Numbered from the stretch's first letter, positions 44,113-53,648 are shown. The stretch: DNA of 64,000 nt from Sphingobacterium zeae (GCF_030818895.1 NZ_JAUTBA010000001.1:5332001-5396000), one strand, 5' to 3'. Program-made: numbers and translations. Notes: generated by a model from the letters alone, not told the origin.

Positions 44113-44190
44113 ATGACACGAAGATATACAAATACAAATTGGTGGTGGCCTGGAGCAATAAGCATCGGGAATCAATTGGTATTGTTATAA
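44113..44190 (+). CDS. trpL: trp operon leader peptide (three consecutive Trp)
   Basis: A 25-codon reading frame, MTRRYTNTNWWWPGAISIG plus QLVLL after an Asn, ending at TAA 44188-44190. Codons 10-12 (44140-44148) are three consecutive TGG Trp codons. It precedes an intrinsic terminator and trpE, so it is a classical attenuator peptide. Frame, position and alternative RNA structures all fit. Confidence 0.85.
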   Translation: MTRRYTNTNWWWPGAISIGNQLVLL

Positions 44191-44260
44191 TATTTCATAA
44201 TCAACCAAAACCATTTATGGAAATTCCAACCCCGATGCTAACCAGTATCGGGGTTTTTTT
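44162..44260 (+). promoter_or_regulatory. trp attenuator (antiterminator and terminator)
   Basis: The terminator stem pairs CCCCGAT (44230-44236) with ATCGGGG (44247-44253), followed by seven Ts. The leader segment GCATCGGG (44162-44169) is perfectly complementary to CCCGATGC (44231-44238), the left terminator arm, giving an 8-bp antiterminator. A ribosome stalled on the Trp codons leaves 44162 onward free, so the antiterminator forms; a ribosome that finishes the peptide covers it and the terminator forms. Confidence 0.85.
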
Positions 44261-44297
44261 ATGCATAAATTTACAACAAGAAGATAAGACACAAAAA

Positions 44298-45701
44298 ATG
44301 AAGTATACATTCAAAACAAAAAGCAGAAAGTTGCTTGCGGATACAACTACGCCAGTGAGCATCTATCTTCGTCTAAGAGATATCTTTCCAAACTCATTGC
44401 TATTGGAAAGCTCCGACTATCATAGCCGCGACAATAACATTAGCTACATCTGTTGCCAGCCAATTGCCGGGATCCAGCTCGATGAAAAAGAGCTAACGCT
44501 TACCTATCCCAACAGCGAGCGTACCGTAAAAAATGCGAAGGAAATCGAATTACGTCAGGAAGTATCCGATTTTAGAAATTCCTTCGAAGACCATACAATC
44601 GCCGAACTTAACCTCATTTCCAATGGCTTATTTGGATATTTCACCTTCGATTGTATCGAACACTTTGAAGATATCAAACTGACCACTTCGCCAGATCCGG
44701 CGCGGAAAATACCATTTATGCAATATCATATCTACAAATATGTCATTGCTATTGACCACTTCCGAAACCAACTCTACATCTTTGAACACCTGCTGGATGA
44801 CGAAGAATCAGAACTCGAAAGAATGCAGTTTCTAATTCAGAACAAAAACTTTCCTGAATATTCCTTTAAACTTGCCGGCGAAGAAAGCTCCAATCGTACC
44901 GATGAAGAGCACCGTCAGTTGGTCAAGAAAATGAAAGAACATATCCAACGTGGCGATGTTTTTCAGATTGTTCCATCCAGAGGGTTTAAAACACCGTTCT
45001 CTGGTGATGAATTCAATGTCTATCGTGCATTGCGATCCATCAATCCCTCACCTTACCTTTTCTATTTCGATTACGGTGATTTTAAACTTTTCGGATCCTC
45101 GCCAGAAGCGCAATTACGCATTCACGGAAAACAGGCAACCATCTTCCCCATTGCAGGAACATTCAAACGTACGGGCAACATGGAGGAAGATCAGAAAATT
45201 GCCTCTAGACTCAAAGAAGATCCAAAGGAAACTTCTGAACACGTTATGCTTGTCGATCTTGCCCGCAATGACTTAAGTAGACATTGTACACAAGTTAAAG
45301 TTGAGTCCTACATGGAACCGCAATATTACTCCCATATTATCCATCTGGTCTCCAAAGTAACGGGCAGATTGAAAGATAACATCAATCCGTTTGACATTGT
45401 AGGCGATACATATCCCGCCGGCACATTGTCGGGGGCACCAAAACATATGGCGCTGACCTTAATCGATCGCTATGAAGGATTGCAACGTTCTTTTTATTCC
45501 GGTGCAATTGGATTTATGGGTTTTAACGGAGACTTTAATCACGCGATTATGATTCGTTCCTTCCTAAGCAAACAAAACACCTTACATTACCAAGCAGGCG
45601 GTGGTATTGTTCTCGATTCAGATCCTGAAATGGAACTTCAAGAAGTAAATAACAAAATCGCTGCATTGCGAAAAGCACTACAACTAGCAGAAACATTATG
45701 A
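44298..45701 (+). CDS. trpE: Anthranilate synthase component I
   Basis: Converts chorismate to anthranilate with ammonia from TrpG, the first step of Trp synthesis. The 467-residue protein starts at ATG 44298 (MKYTFKTKSRKLL); the open frame upstream to 44055 covers the leader and was not used. The C-terminal chorismate-binding domain has HRQLVKKMKEHIQRGDVFQIVPS, the FGSSPE motif, PIAGTFKRTG and TYPAGTLSGAPK. The N-terminal domain has the LLESS motif typical of Trp feedback binding. Its stop overlaps the next ATG (ATGA). Confidence 0.94.
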   Translation: MKYTFKTKSRKLLADTTTPVSIYLRLRDIFPNSLLLESSDYHSRDNNISYICCQPIAGIQLDEKELTLTYPNSERTVKNAKEIELRQEVSDFRNSFEDHTIAELNLISNGLFGYFTFDCIEHFEDIKLTTSPDPARKIPFMQYHIYKYVIAIDHFRNQLYIFEHLLDDEESELERMQFLIQNKNFPEYSFKLAGEESSNRTDEEHRQLVKKMKEHIQRGDVFQIVPSRGFKTPFSGDEFNVYRALRSINPSPYLFYFDYGDFKLFGSSPEAQLRIHGKQATIFPIAGTFKRTGNMEEDQKIASRLKEDPKETSEHVMLVDLARNDLSRHCTQVKVESYMEPQYYSHIIHLVSKVTGRLKDNINPFDIVGDTYPAGTLSGAPKHMALTLIDRYEGLQRSFYSGAIGFMGFNGDFNHAIMIRSFLSKQNTLHYQAGGGIVLDSDPEMELQEVNNKIAALRKALQLAETL

Positions 45702-45991
45702 TCAGACCATTGGAATACTGCGTCGATAAGCATCATATCCGCACGTCAATAGATACCATTGATAACCGCATTGTGGAGCTATTGGCCCTGCGAAAATCCT
45801 ATATTGACAAAGGCAAATCGCTAGACGATGAGCAAGCAGAAGAACAGCCACCAATTCGGAATTTAAACAATCATTATGGGGTACTAGCAAAAAAATTTAA
45901 TTTGCCTACTGAATTTATTCAATCCATATTCCAAGAAATTGAACACTACATTCATCAAGATTTTATAGCAAAAGGTTATGAGCAACAATAA
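45698..45991 (+). CDS. Chorismate mutase-like protein (AroQ type) inside the trp operon
   Basis: A 97-residue helical protein with the AroQ pattern IRTSIDTIDNRIVELLALRKSYIDK and a second helix EFIQSIFQEIEHYIHQDF. The first and second active-site arginines are at IRTS and LRKS; other AroQ residues are less clear (an IRN pair where Arg-Glu is usual). It overlaps trpE by 4 bp and trpG by 14 bp, so it is translated with both. Chorismate mutase makes prephenate for Phe/Tyr, so its place in a Trp operon is unexpected; isochorismate-pyruvate lyase or a regulatory subunit role is also possible. Confidence 0.7.
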   Translation: MIRPLEYCVDKHHIRTSIDTIDNRIVELLALRKSYIDKGKSLDDEQAEEQPPIRNLNNHYGVLAKKFNLPTEFIQSIFQEIEHYIHQDFIAKGYEQQ

Positions 45992-46553
45992 AATAGTCGT
46001 TATAGATAACTACGATTCATTCACTTACAACTTAGTCCATTTATTACAGGAGTTAGATCAAGAGTATGTTGTATGGAGAAATGATAAGTTTAAACTGGAA
46101 GATATTGATGCTTTCGATAAGATACTTCTTTCCCCCGGTCCAGGTATTCCGGAAGAAGCAGGGCTACTGCTTGATGTCATCCGCACCTATGCCCCGCACA
46201 AAAGTATATTGGGTATTTGCTTAGGCCAACAGGCTATTGCGGAGGTATTTGGAGGCACACTGTTCAATATGGAGAAACCCTTACATGGCGTGGCAACAAA
46301 TATCACCGTTACTGATGAATCGGAAAAGCTATTCCAAGACTTCCCAAAAGATTCGAAAATTGGACGCTACCACTCTTGGGCCGTAAGTAAAAATACATTA
46401 CCGACATGCCTTAAGGTAACAGCAGTTGATGAGAATGGCATTATTATGGCCTTAACCCATACTGAATACGATGTTAGGGGGATGCAATTCCATCCAGAAT
46501 CTGTACTGACTACAAATGGTAAGAAATTAATTCAAAATTGGTTGGGAATCTAA
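45978..46553 (+). CDS. trpG: Anthranilate synthase component II (glutamine amidotransferase)
   Basis: A class I glutamine amidotransferase of 191 residues that supplies ammonia to TrpE. It begins with the IDNYDSFTYNL segment, has the LSPGPGIPEEAG loop, nucleophile C81 in GICLGQQAIAE, and the His-Glu pair in MQFHPESVLT. It starts inside the end of the chorismate-mutase-like gene. It is unfused and of normal size. A second role in 4-amino-4-deoxychorismate synthesis (PabA) is possible in organisms with one such gene. Confidence 0.93.
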   Translation: MSNNKIVVIDNYDSFTYNLVHLLQELDQEYVVWRNDKFKLEDIDAFDKILLSPGPGIPEEAGLLLDVIRTYAPHKSILGICLGQQAIAEVFGGTLFNMEKPLHGVATNITVTDESEKLFQDFPKDSKIGRYHSWAVSKNTLPTCLKVTAVDENGIIMALTHTEYDVRGMQFHPESVLTTNGKKLIQNWLGI

Positions 46554-46564
46554 AACCTAAAAAA

Positions 46565-47347
46565 ATGACTATACTTGATAAAATCATTGAACGAAAAAAA
46601 GTAGAAGTAGAAAAAGCAAAAGCACTAGTTCCGTTGGAACAGCTATTAAACTACCCCTATTTCAGTGTAGCTTGTCTTTCACTGAGAGAATCTATTCTTG
46701 ATCCTGAAAAAACAGGAATCATCGCCGAGTATAAAAGAGCATCACCATCAAAAGGAGACATCAACAATACTGCTGCGGTTGAAGATGTTGTTAAGGCATA
46801 CGAGGAGGCAGGTGCTTCAGCAGTGTCTGTCCTTACTGACGGAGAGTTTTTCAAAGGAAATTTAGCGGATCTATCGAAAGCCCGTGAAGCAATCAGTATC
46901 CCTATCTTAAGAAAAGAATTTATCGTGGATAAATATCAAATCACTGAAGCTAAGGCCTATGGTGCAGACGTCATTCTTTTAATCGCTGCATGCCTGAAAA
47001 AGGAAGAAGTACAGGAATTCGCAGCATATGCTAAACAAATTGGTTTAAATGTCTTGCTAGAAGTACACAATGAACAGGAACTATTAGACAATCTGTTTGA
47101 GGAAATTGATGCAATTGGCGTCAATAACCGAAACCTGAAAGACTTTTCAGTGGATCTTCAACATTCTTATGATCTTTTAAACCAGATTCCAACAGAATAT
47201 ATCAAGGTATCGGAGAGCGGCATATCGGATCCCTCAACCATAAAAAACCTTAAAAAGGCTGGTTTTCAAGGCTTTTTAATTGGTGAAAATTTCATGAAAA
47301 CCACGGATCCAGGACAAGCGATTAAAGATTTTGTAAAAGAAATTTAG
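46565..47347 (+). CDS. trpC: Indole-3-glycerol phosphate synthase
   Basis: A single-domain TIM-barrel enzyme of 260 residues that closes the indole ring of Trp. I chose ATG 46565 (MTILDKIIERKKVEVEKAK). Motifs are IIAEYKRASPSKGDIN, AVSVLTDGEFFKG, LRKEFIVDKYQ, IGVNNRNLKDFSVD and VSESGISDP. No trpD stands between trpG and trpC, and trpF, trpB and trpA do not follow; a sigma factor gene comes next. The remaining Trp genes must be elsewhere. Confidence 0.94.
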   Translation: MTILDKIIERKKVEVEKAKALVPLEQLLNYPYFSVACLSLRESILDPEKTGIIAEYKRASPSKGDINNTAAVEDVVKAYEEAGASAVSVLTDGEFFKGNLADLSKAREAISIPILRKEFIVDKYQITEAKAYGADVILLIAACLKKEEVQEFAAYAKQIGLNVLLEVHNEQELLDNLFEEIDAIGVNNRNLKDFSVDLQHSYDLLNQIPTEYIKVSESGISDPSTIKNLKKAGFQGFLIGENFMKTTDPGQAIKDFVKEI

Positions 47348-47410
47348 AATTATTTAAAACAAATCTAAATAAGACTATCTTTGCGTCAGAATAAGCTGAT
47401 CACTGATATT

Positions 47411-47926
47411 TTGGAAAAGAAGTTTTTTATTATAGATAAAGCAGGTTTTGAGCAAATATATCTTCAATACTGGGAAGGTATGTTTGCCTTTTGCCTGAGC
47501 AGTATCAAGGATGAAGAACACTCCAAGGAAATTGTACAGGATGTTTTCAAATCGCTATGGGAACGGCGTGATGAGCTTCGTCTCATCGAGGTTGAACGGT
47601 ATCTGATCAGATCGGTAAAGCTCAAAACATTTGAATACATTCGCAATAAAGTATCCCGCCAGCAACACCTGGACAACATTTCAAATACGCGGGGAGAACA
47701 TTATATAGATAATTCACTGATTGCCGACGAACTTGCTAAGAAAATATCAATGCTAATCGATAGTCTGCCCAAACAATGTAAAAATGTTTTTCGCATGAGC
47801 AGAGAACAGGGGCTCACCAACAAGGAAATTGCGCATAAACTCTACATTTCAGAAAGAGCGGTAGAATATCATATTTCACGAGCATTAAAAACATTAAAAA
47901 CAGAACTAACGGAATATATATCCTAA
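47411..47926 (+). CDS. ECF sigma factor (FecI-like)
   Basis: An RNA polymerase sigma-70 factor of the extracytoplasmic-function class, about 171 residues. Region 2 is seen in YWEGMFAFCLSSIKDEEHSKEIVQDVFKSLWERR and region 4 in LPKQCKNVFRMSREQGLTNKEIAHKLYISERAVEYHISRAL. The start is uncertain: no ATG is in frame, a TTG at 47381 overlaps a -7-like TATCTTTG (47376-47383), so I prefer the TTG at 47411. An anti-sigma gene follows, then a siderophore-type TonB receptor locus, the normal target of FecI-type factors. Confidence 0.85.
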   Translation: MEKKFFIIDKAGFEQIYLQYWEGMFAFCLSSIKDEEHSKEIVQDVFKSLWERRDELRLIEVERYLIRSVKLKTFEYIRNKVSRQQHLDNISNTRGEHYIDNSLIADELAKKISMLIDSLPKQCKNVFRMSREQGLTNKEIAHKLYISERAVEYHISRALKTLKTELTEYIS

Positions 47927-47975
47927 ATTTAGCTATAAAAAAGAAATCCTGTACTTTTGTCAGGAAGTATATCAT

Positions 47976-48614
47976 ATGAAAATAGACCATAAACTCATCG
48001 AGAAATATCATTTAGGTCAATGCTCTCCCGCAGAAAAAACTCTTGTGGAAGAATGGTTGTTGGATGATACCCTCGAGTCGGAGCCCTTGTCTATTTCCAC
48101 CACAAAAAAAGCAAAATTAGAAACGGATATCTGGGCTGAGCTGAGCAGTCATATTGGTCAGTCCGAGGTCACGCAAACAGTTCCCTCTAAAACATATCAT
48201 TTTAAATATATTGGAATAGCAGCCAGTATGGTATTTTTACTCTGTTTAGGTTTTTATCAACTCAGTAAGGATGCCGAAAATACTGCCGCCATCTTTGATA
48301 ACAGAACGAGTGCTGGACTGAAGTATATTAACCAGAATAGTTTTAATATCATATTGGGTAAAAATGCATGGGCTGAGATCAATACGGATACCGGTGAATT
48401 CAAAACCTCAGGCAATATGATGTTCATTCCCAAAAAAGATTTTGCCTTTAGCTTTTCTGGCACAGAAAACAAGAGAAAATTCAGACATGGCGAAACCTAT
48501 TTTGTATTGCAACCGAAAAAAAATGGCAAGCAGGTAATAATTTCCAAATCGGAACTTACTTTTTTAGCCCCTACCATCCAACACGAACTGAAAGTCCAAT
48601 TTAATATCATCTAA
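47976..48614 (+). CDS. Anti-sigma factor-like membrane protein (short FecR type)
   Basis: A 212-residue protein with a cytoplasmic N-terminal helical part (YHLGQCSPAEKTLVEEWL, the usual sigma-binding region), one membrane segment at about residues 77-96 and a periplasmic C-terminal part (FNIILGKNAWAEINTDTG). FecR proteins of Bacteroidota are normally about 330 residues, so this one is short in its periplasmic domain. It follows the sigma gene by 49 bp. A candidate promoter, TTTA-N20-TACTTTTG (47928-47959), precedes it. Confidence 0.7.
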   Translation: MKIDHKLIEKYHLGQCSPAEKTLVEEWLLDDTLESEPLSISTTKKAKLETDIWAELSSHIGQSEVTQTVPSKTYHFKYIGIAASMVFLLCLGFYQLSKDAENTAAIFDNRTSAGLKYINQNSFNIILGKNAWAEINTDTGEFKTSGNMMFIPKKDFAFSFSGTENKRKFRHGETYFVLQPKKNGKQVIISKSELTFLAPTIQHELKVQFNII

Positions 48615-48645
48615 ATAAGAAGAACTTCAATTAGTCCATACACTC

Positions 48646-49848
48646 ATGCTATCCTACCGCTTAACACTATTCTTATCCTTGTTTTTACTCCACTTAGTAA
48701 TAAGCTGTAGAACGGAAGATGGGGGCAAAAATATCGACGGGAAGTTTAGTCTCTATACGATGAATAAAGATCTCAGAAATACGATCATCACCTCAAATAC
48801 AATCGATAGTGGAAATCTAACCATTTCAAAAAATGGCATCGACATTCCAACACAACAATTCGATCGAAGCATCATCGTTAAGGACAGGCATTTTTATTTT
48901 TTAAGAGCGGGAAAGTTCAGAAAATATTCACTAGGATCAAATGGTTTAAAGGAAATTGCACAATTGGCTATGCAAGATCAGCATATTGAAAATATAAACT
49001 GGCTTGATCGAGACACATTGCTCCTATTTACTTCAGACAACAAGACAAACCGTCAGTTATGGGTCTATAAAATTACGGTCAACGATTTCAAAATCAACCA
49101 ACAGCAACAGATAAAACTGTCCACGGCAGCAGCCGATTTTAATGTTCTTTCCATCGGCTTTAGCACAATACATCAACAGCAGTTGCTGGTTGGTTATACC
49201 TTTAATAAAGTAATAAACGAAACTGATTTTACCACAATAGACACACTCTATGTCGCTACATTGGATAAAACCACTTTCAAATTAGAAAATATACAAAAAG
49301 ATACACGATCTACTTACCCCGGAGGATTAAATACTGTTCAATCTTACAGCTTTCATGACGAGAATGGCAATTTTTATTTTATGTCCTGCCCCGGTATAGC
49401 ACTCGGCAACAGGCCTTCAAAACCTACCGCAATTTTTAGAATAGACAGTAATTCCACGCACATAAACCCTACGTATTTTTTTAATTTAACAGCGAACACG
49501 CGCAATCATGCGTATGGCATGTGGTATTTGGGCAACAGTCAGGCTATCATCCGTAGTGAACGTAGAGATCGCTACACCGACTTTAGTGATCACCATTCCA
49601 CCTATCAATTCGAGTACTATGTGGTCGATCTTATCAGCCGAACTACCAAAAAATTAAATCTTCCCCTTGACAAGGGGACACGCAAAGAATCCGTTCTCGT
49701 TGAAAATGGGAAAGCCTATATCGCGATAGATGATGGTAAGGATCAGCATCAAGTTTGGGTCTATGATATCAAATCAAAAAGCATTCAGGTTGGTCTTACC
49801 CTAGATCAGGCGACCGATTTTATTGTTAGAATAGACCGATTACATTAA
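48646..49848 (+). CDS. XusB/DUF4374-like lipoprotein (first of two)
   Basis: A 400-residue lipoprotein with a signal peptide and lipobox LVISC (Cys about residue 21). The mature part has repeated beta-strand segments like a beta-propeller and shares with the DUF4374 protein at 52378 the pattern G-N-L-T/S-I-x-x-N-G near its start (GNLTISKNGIDIPTQQF here, GNLSIVGNGMPATEFSF there). It is probably a surface-exposed partner of the TonB receptor downstream. The assignment as DUF4374-like is by my own comparison and is weaker than for the second copy. Confidence 0.6.
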   Translation: MLSYRLTLFLSLFLLHLVISCRTEDGGKNIDGKFSLYTMNKDLRNTIITSNTIDSGNLTISKNGIDIPTQQFDRSIIVKDRHFYFLRAGKFRKYSLGSNGLKEIAQLAMQDQHIENINWLDRDTLLLFTSDNKTNRQLWVYKITVNDFKINQQQQIKLSTAAADFNVLSIGFSTIHQQQLLVGYTFNKVINETDFTTIDTLYVATLDKTTFKLENIQKDTRSTYPGGLNTVQSYSFHDENGNFYFMSCPGIALGNRPSKPTAIFRIDSNSTHINPTYFFNLTANTRNHAYGMWYLGNSQAIIRSERRDRYTDFSDHHSTYQFEYYVVDLISRTTKKLNLPLDKGTRKESVLVENGKAYIAIDDGKDQHQVWVYDIKSKSIQVGLTLDQATDFIVRIDRLH

Positions 49849-49961
49849 TTTACCATTGATAATCAATATATTAAAAAATAATCATTTTTATTTACTTTTT
49901 TGACCTTCGGTAGATTTAGAGTTACGCAACTTATCTATGTGTAATTAATCTAAATAAAGTA

Positions 49962-52352
49962 ATGTCAAAATATAAAATAGTATGGTTATTGTTTTTACTA
50001 ATCATATCCTTTCCTTCACACGCCCAACAATTAACCGAAATCAAAGGTAGTGTTATCAATACATCAAACGAACCTATTCATGGGGCAACCATTGTCCTAT
50101 CTGGCACAAAGAAAGGAGCCAAAGCAGACAAAAATGGTTTTTTCAAAATAAGCGGAATTTCTTTCGGTAATCATCAGGTTACGATTTCCGCGGTCGGATA
50201 TCAGACCATCAATCGGCCAATTACCTGTACGAAAGGTGTTATTGATCTATTTGAAATACAGATGATCCCGGATCAAAAAATCATGGCGGAGGTTGAAGTG
50301 ATAGGTCGATCCACTGCAGGTGAAGTAACACGACAACCTTACAACGTCTCCGCAATAGATGCAAAAAAGCTTTACAATACGACTTTAGATATCGGTCAGG
50401 CACTAAATAGAGTCTCGGGCGTACGTTTGAGAGAATCTGGCGGTGTAGGATCAAATATGTCTTTTAGTATCAATGGATTTTCCGGTAATCAGGTCAAGTT
50501 ATTTTTGGATGGTATTCCAATGGACAATTTTGGTTCTTCATTTCAACTGAATAATATCCCGATCAATTTTGCCGAACGTGTGGAAGTGTACAAAGGTGTT
50601 GTTCCGGTATGGCTAGGTGGCGATGCCCTAGGTGGTGCTGTGAATATTGTCACCAAAAATGACCCTGGAAAATACCTTGATGCTTCTTATTCTTATGGAT
50701 CCTTTAATACACATAAAACTGCGGTAAACGCAGGATACATCTCCAATAACGGATTAACAATGACCTTGTCAGCCTTCCAAAATTATTCGGACAACAATTA
50801 CTGGGTGAATGTGCGGACGGCTGATTTTGAAACCGGAAAATATACCAAAGGAAGAAGAAGGCGTTTTCATGATACCTACCGAAATGAAACCATGGTTTAT
50901 AATATCGGAGTCTCCAACAAGAACTATGCAGATCAGCTTCTTTTTGGAATAACACTGGGAGCAAACAAAAAAGAAATCCAGACCGGAAACCACATGGACG
51001 ATGTTTATGGTGGCAGGGAAGCCCTGGGAAATATCATCCAACCCAGTGTAAAATACATCAAAAAAGATCTATTTGTAAAGGGGCTAGATGTCAACATATT
51101 TGGTCGATACAACCTCGGTAAAGAACGCAGTCTGGATACAGTGAACAGAAGATTCACCTGGTCCGGAGAGAGTGAACCCAAAGATAAAAATAACCCTAAT
51201 GCTCCAGGCGGAGAAAACGAACTACGCGATTATCGTTTCAACAATAACAATGGCAACTTCATTGCCAATCTCTCCTATGCGATCAATGAAAAACACCACT
51301 TTATGGTCAATCACCTATTCACAACGTTTGACCGCAAAGGAAAAGATAAATATTACCCAGATCTCGAAATTAACAAGTCGCCACGGAAAACCACAAAAAA
51401 TATAACTGCATTAGGTTATCGTACCAGCATAGCCGATCAATGGGATTTAAATGTATTTGTAAAAAATTACAATCAAAAAGGTAAATACTTTGAAGAAGTC
51501 AAGAAAAATGAAAGCTACAAAAATGTAGAAACGACGGTCAATAAATTAGGCTATGGATTTGCGGCTTCCTACTTTGTGAATACAACCCTACAATTGAAAG
51601 CGTCCTATGAGAAAGCATCCAGATTACCTGAAAACAACGAATTATTTGGCGATGCGCAGGATCTCAGCGCAAATCCAACGCTTAAACCAGAAAATAGCCA
51701 TAACATCAATATCGGCCTCTCCTACACAAAAAAATGGAATGAGGATAACCATATCATTATAGATGCTAACTATACCTATAGAAATGCAACTGATTTTATA
51801 AGACTCTACATCAGCCCACTAAACTCAAACAATAAGAGAGAAAGTAAATACCTCAATTTAAGGAGTGTACTCAATAATGGGGTCGATCTGAATGTAAAAT
51901 ATTTCTATAAAAATCGGTTTTCTATCGGTGGCAATCTAACCTACCAAAATATACTCAATAATACGAAGTTTGAGCCCGGTCAAGTTGTAGAGAGCAGCGT
52001 CTACAAGGATCGTATGCCTAATATACCGTATTTATATGGGAATGTGGATGCCGCCTATTATTTGCACCACTTCGGAGGTAAACACAATACATTGACGATC
52101 GGTTACAACCTCCAATATATCCATGCTTTCTTTTTGGATTTTCCAAGTTTAGGCACACCAGCACAGCGTTTCATTATCCCCAAACAACTATCCCATGATG
52201 TCAACATTGTCTATGCAATGGCTTCGGGGAAATACAATGTTGCGCTGGAATGTAATAACCTAACCGACGCAACACGATACGACAATTTCGAAATGCAGAA
52301 ACCGAGTCGGTCTTTCAATGTCAAATTCAGATACTTTATACGTCAAAAATAA
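49962..52352 (+). CDS. TonB-dependent outer membrane receptor (XusA-like)
   Basis: A 796-residue outer membrane receptor. A signal peptide (WLLFLLIISFPSHAQ) precedes a carboxypeptidase-regulatory-like domain (about 25-105: IKGSVINTSNEPIHGATIVL), a plug domain (about 120-235: LNRVSGVRLRESGG, VKLFLDGIPMDNFG, ERVEVYKGVVPVWLGGDALG) and a C-terminal beta-barrel. The location, with sigma/anti-sigma genes upstream and DUF4374 lipoprotein and PepSY protein downstream, matches xenosiderophore systems such as xusABC of Bacteroides, so a ferric siderophore is the likely ligand. Confidence 0.85.
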   Translation: MSKYKIVWLLFLLIISFPSHAQQLTEIKGSVINTSNEPIHGATIVLSGTKKGAKADKNGFFKISGISFGNHQVTISAVGYQTINRPITCTKGVIDLFEIQMIPDQKIMAEVEVIGRSTAGEVTRQPYNVSAIDAKKLYNTTLDIGQALNRVSGVRLRESGGVGSNMSFSINGFSGNQVKLFLDGIPMDNFGSSFQLNNIPINFAERVEVYKGVVPVWLGGDALGGAVNIVTKNDPGKYLDASYSYGSFNTHKTAVNAGYISNNGLTMTLSAFQNYSDNNYWVNVRTADFETGKYTKGRRRRFHDTYRNETMVYNIGVSNKNYADQLLFGITLGANKKEIQTGNHMDDVYGGREALGNIIQPSVKYIKKDLFVKGLDVNIFGRYNLGKERSLDTVNRRFTWSGESEPKDKNNPNAPGGENELRDYRFNNNNGNFIANLSYAINEKHHFMVNHLFTTFDRKGKDKYYPDLEINKSPRKTTKNITALGYRTSIADQWDLNVFVKNYNQKGKYFEEVKKNESYKNVETTVNKLGYGFAASYFVNTTLQLKASYEKASRLPENNELFGDAQDLSANPTLKPENSHNINIGLSYTKKWNEDNHIIIDANYTYRNATDFIRLYISPLNSNNKRESKYLNLRSVLNNGVDLNVKYFYKNRFSIGGNLTYQNILNNTKFEPGQVVESSVYKDRMPNIPYLYGNVDAAYYLHHFGGKHNTLTIGYNLQYIHAFFLDFPSLGTPAQRFIIPKQLSHDVNIVYAMASGKYNVALECNNLTDATRYDNFEMQKPSRSFNVKFRYFIRQK

Positions 52353-52377
52353 CACACAATTTATTAAATAACTCAAA

Positions 52378-53634
52378 ATGAAAAAGTCAAATTACTTCAG
52401 ATTGCTTACAGTAGCCTGTAGCGTATTAGCTATTACCGCATGCTCCAAGGACAAACCTGTCGAAGGCGGAGAAGATCCGGGAAACTCGAAAAAAAAGGAA
52501 AAATTTGTCTTTATCGTAACTGGCCAAGGGAGTTCCGAGTCAGGTTCATCAGGTACGTACATTGTTACTACGGATGATGTTAGCCAAGGTAATTTAAGTA
52601 TTGTAGGTAACGGCATGCCTGCAACAGAGTTCTCTTTTATCAATCAAAACAATCATGTTTTTGGCCTAACATACGGTGGACAAGGTCCTATCACTCCTTA
52701 TACTATCGATGCCAAAGGCGATCTGCAAAGACTTAAAGATGACCAAGTAAACGCCGAAACCGCAGGTATCTTTGGCACTTATGGTGATAAAAATGTGATT
52801 TTAGGGACAACTAACAGAAGTATGGCAAATCCTGTCGCCACACTACGAAATTATGATGCGCAAAATTTCTCCATCGCCAACAAAAATACGGTCGATCTTT
52901 CCAAAGTGTTAGGAGGTAACCGTATGGCGATCTGGACAGGTGTATTTCAAGTAGGTAATAAGGTGTATATTCCTTTCCAATCTGGAGATGGTTCAGATAA
53001 CTGGGGTGGAGATTTTACGACGACAGATACAACCTATATCGGTATCTTCTCTTATCCTGAACTTAAATTTGAAAAAACAATCCGTGATGGAAGAGGATCC
53101 CATATCGGAAACTGGTTTGCGCAGCAAGGTTTAGCAGTAGACGATCAAGGTGATGCATATGTTTGGTTCTCGGCAAATGAAGCGTCACTGCCCACAAAAA
53201 ACAAATCTGGATTCCTGAGAATCAAAAAGGGAACAGATGAATTTGATAAAAACTATTATTTCGATATCGAATCTCTTGGAAAGGGCAAAATAGCAAGGGG
53301 TAGTTATCTTAAAGACAATAAATTTTTAATGACGATCTATAATAAAGGCGAACAAGCTGAAGGTATCGGCGGGGGTCTTGTCAAATTATATATCGTTGAT
53401 ATACAAACAAAAAAAATGACCGAACTCGTAGATATTCCTGCACATGAACAACAGGGATATAAAGATGTTGTGTATGTTGACAAAGGTGGCGCTCAGGCTT
53501 ACTATACCTGTCAGGATAAAGACGACAAACAATATTATACCTACATCATCGATATCAACAACGCTACAGCAAAAAGAGGATTGAAGTTTACTGGTATATC
53601 CCAAGTATCATCAATGAGCAAAATCAGCTATTAA
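52378..53634 (+). CDS. DUF4374 lipoprotein (XusB-like siderophore-binding protein)
   Basis: A 418-residue lipoprotein with lipobox AITAC and a Lys/Glu/Gly-rich linker. The body is all beta (propeller-like) and matches DUF4374, the family of XusB, a surface lipoprotein that binds catecholate siderophores for its TonB receptor in Bacteroides thetaiotaomicron. It starts 25 bp after the receptor gene, and the PepSY protein gene follows. Segments such as VFQVGNKVYIPFQSG and GSHIGNWFAQQGLAVDDQGD look typical. Confidence 0.82.
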   Translation: MKKSNYFRLLTVACSVLAITACSKDKPVEGGEDPGNSKKKEKFVFIVTGQGSSESGSSGTYIVTTDDVSQGNLSIVGNGMPATEFSFINQNNHVFGLTYGGQGPITPYTIDAKGDLQRLKDDQVNAETAGIFGTYGDKNVILGTTNRSMANPVATLRNYDAQNFSIANKNTVDLSKVLGGNRMAIWTGVFQVGNKVYIPFQSGDGSDNWGGDFTTTDTTYIGIFSYPELKFEKTIRDGRGSHIGNWFAQQGLAVDDQGDAYVWFSANEASLPTKNKSGFLRIKKGTDEFDKNYYFDIESLGKGKIARGSYLKDNKFLMTIYNKGEQAEGIGGGLVKLYIVDIQTKKMTELVDIPAHEQQGYKDVVYVDKGGAQAYYTCQDKDDKQYYTYIIDINNATAKRGLKFTGISQVSSMSKISY

Positions 53635-53648
53635 TCATCATCAATAAT

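Noticed and set aside
44055..44297. N-terminal extension of TrpE
   Set aside because: It starts from TTG and runs through the leader peptide and terminator; TrpE begins normally at 44298.
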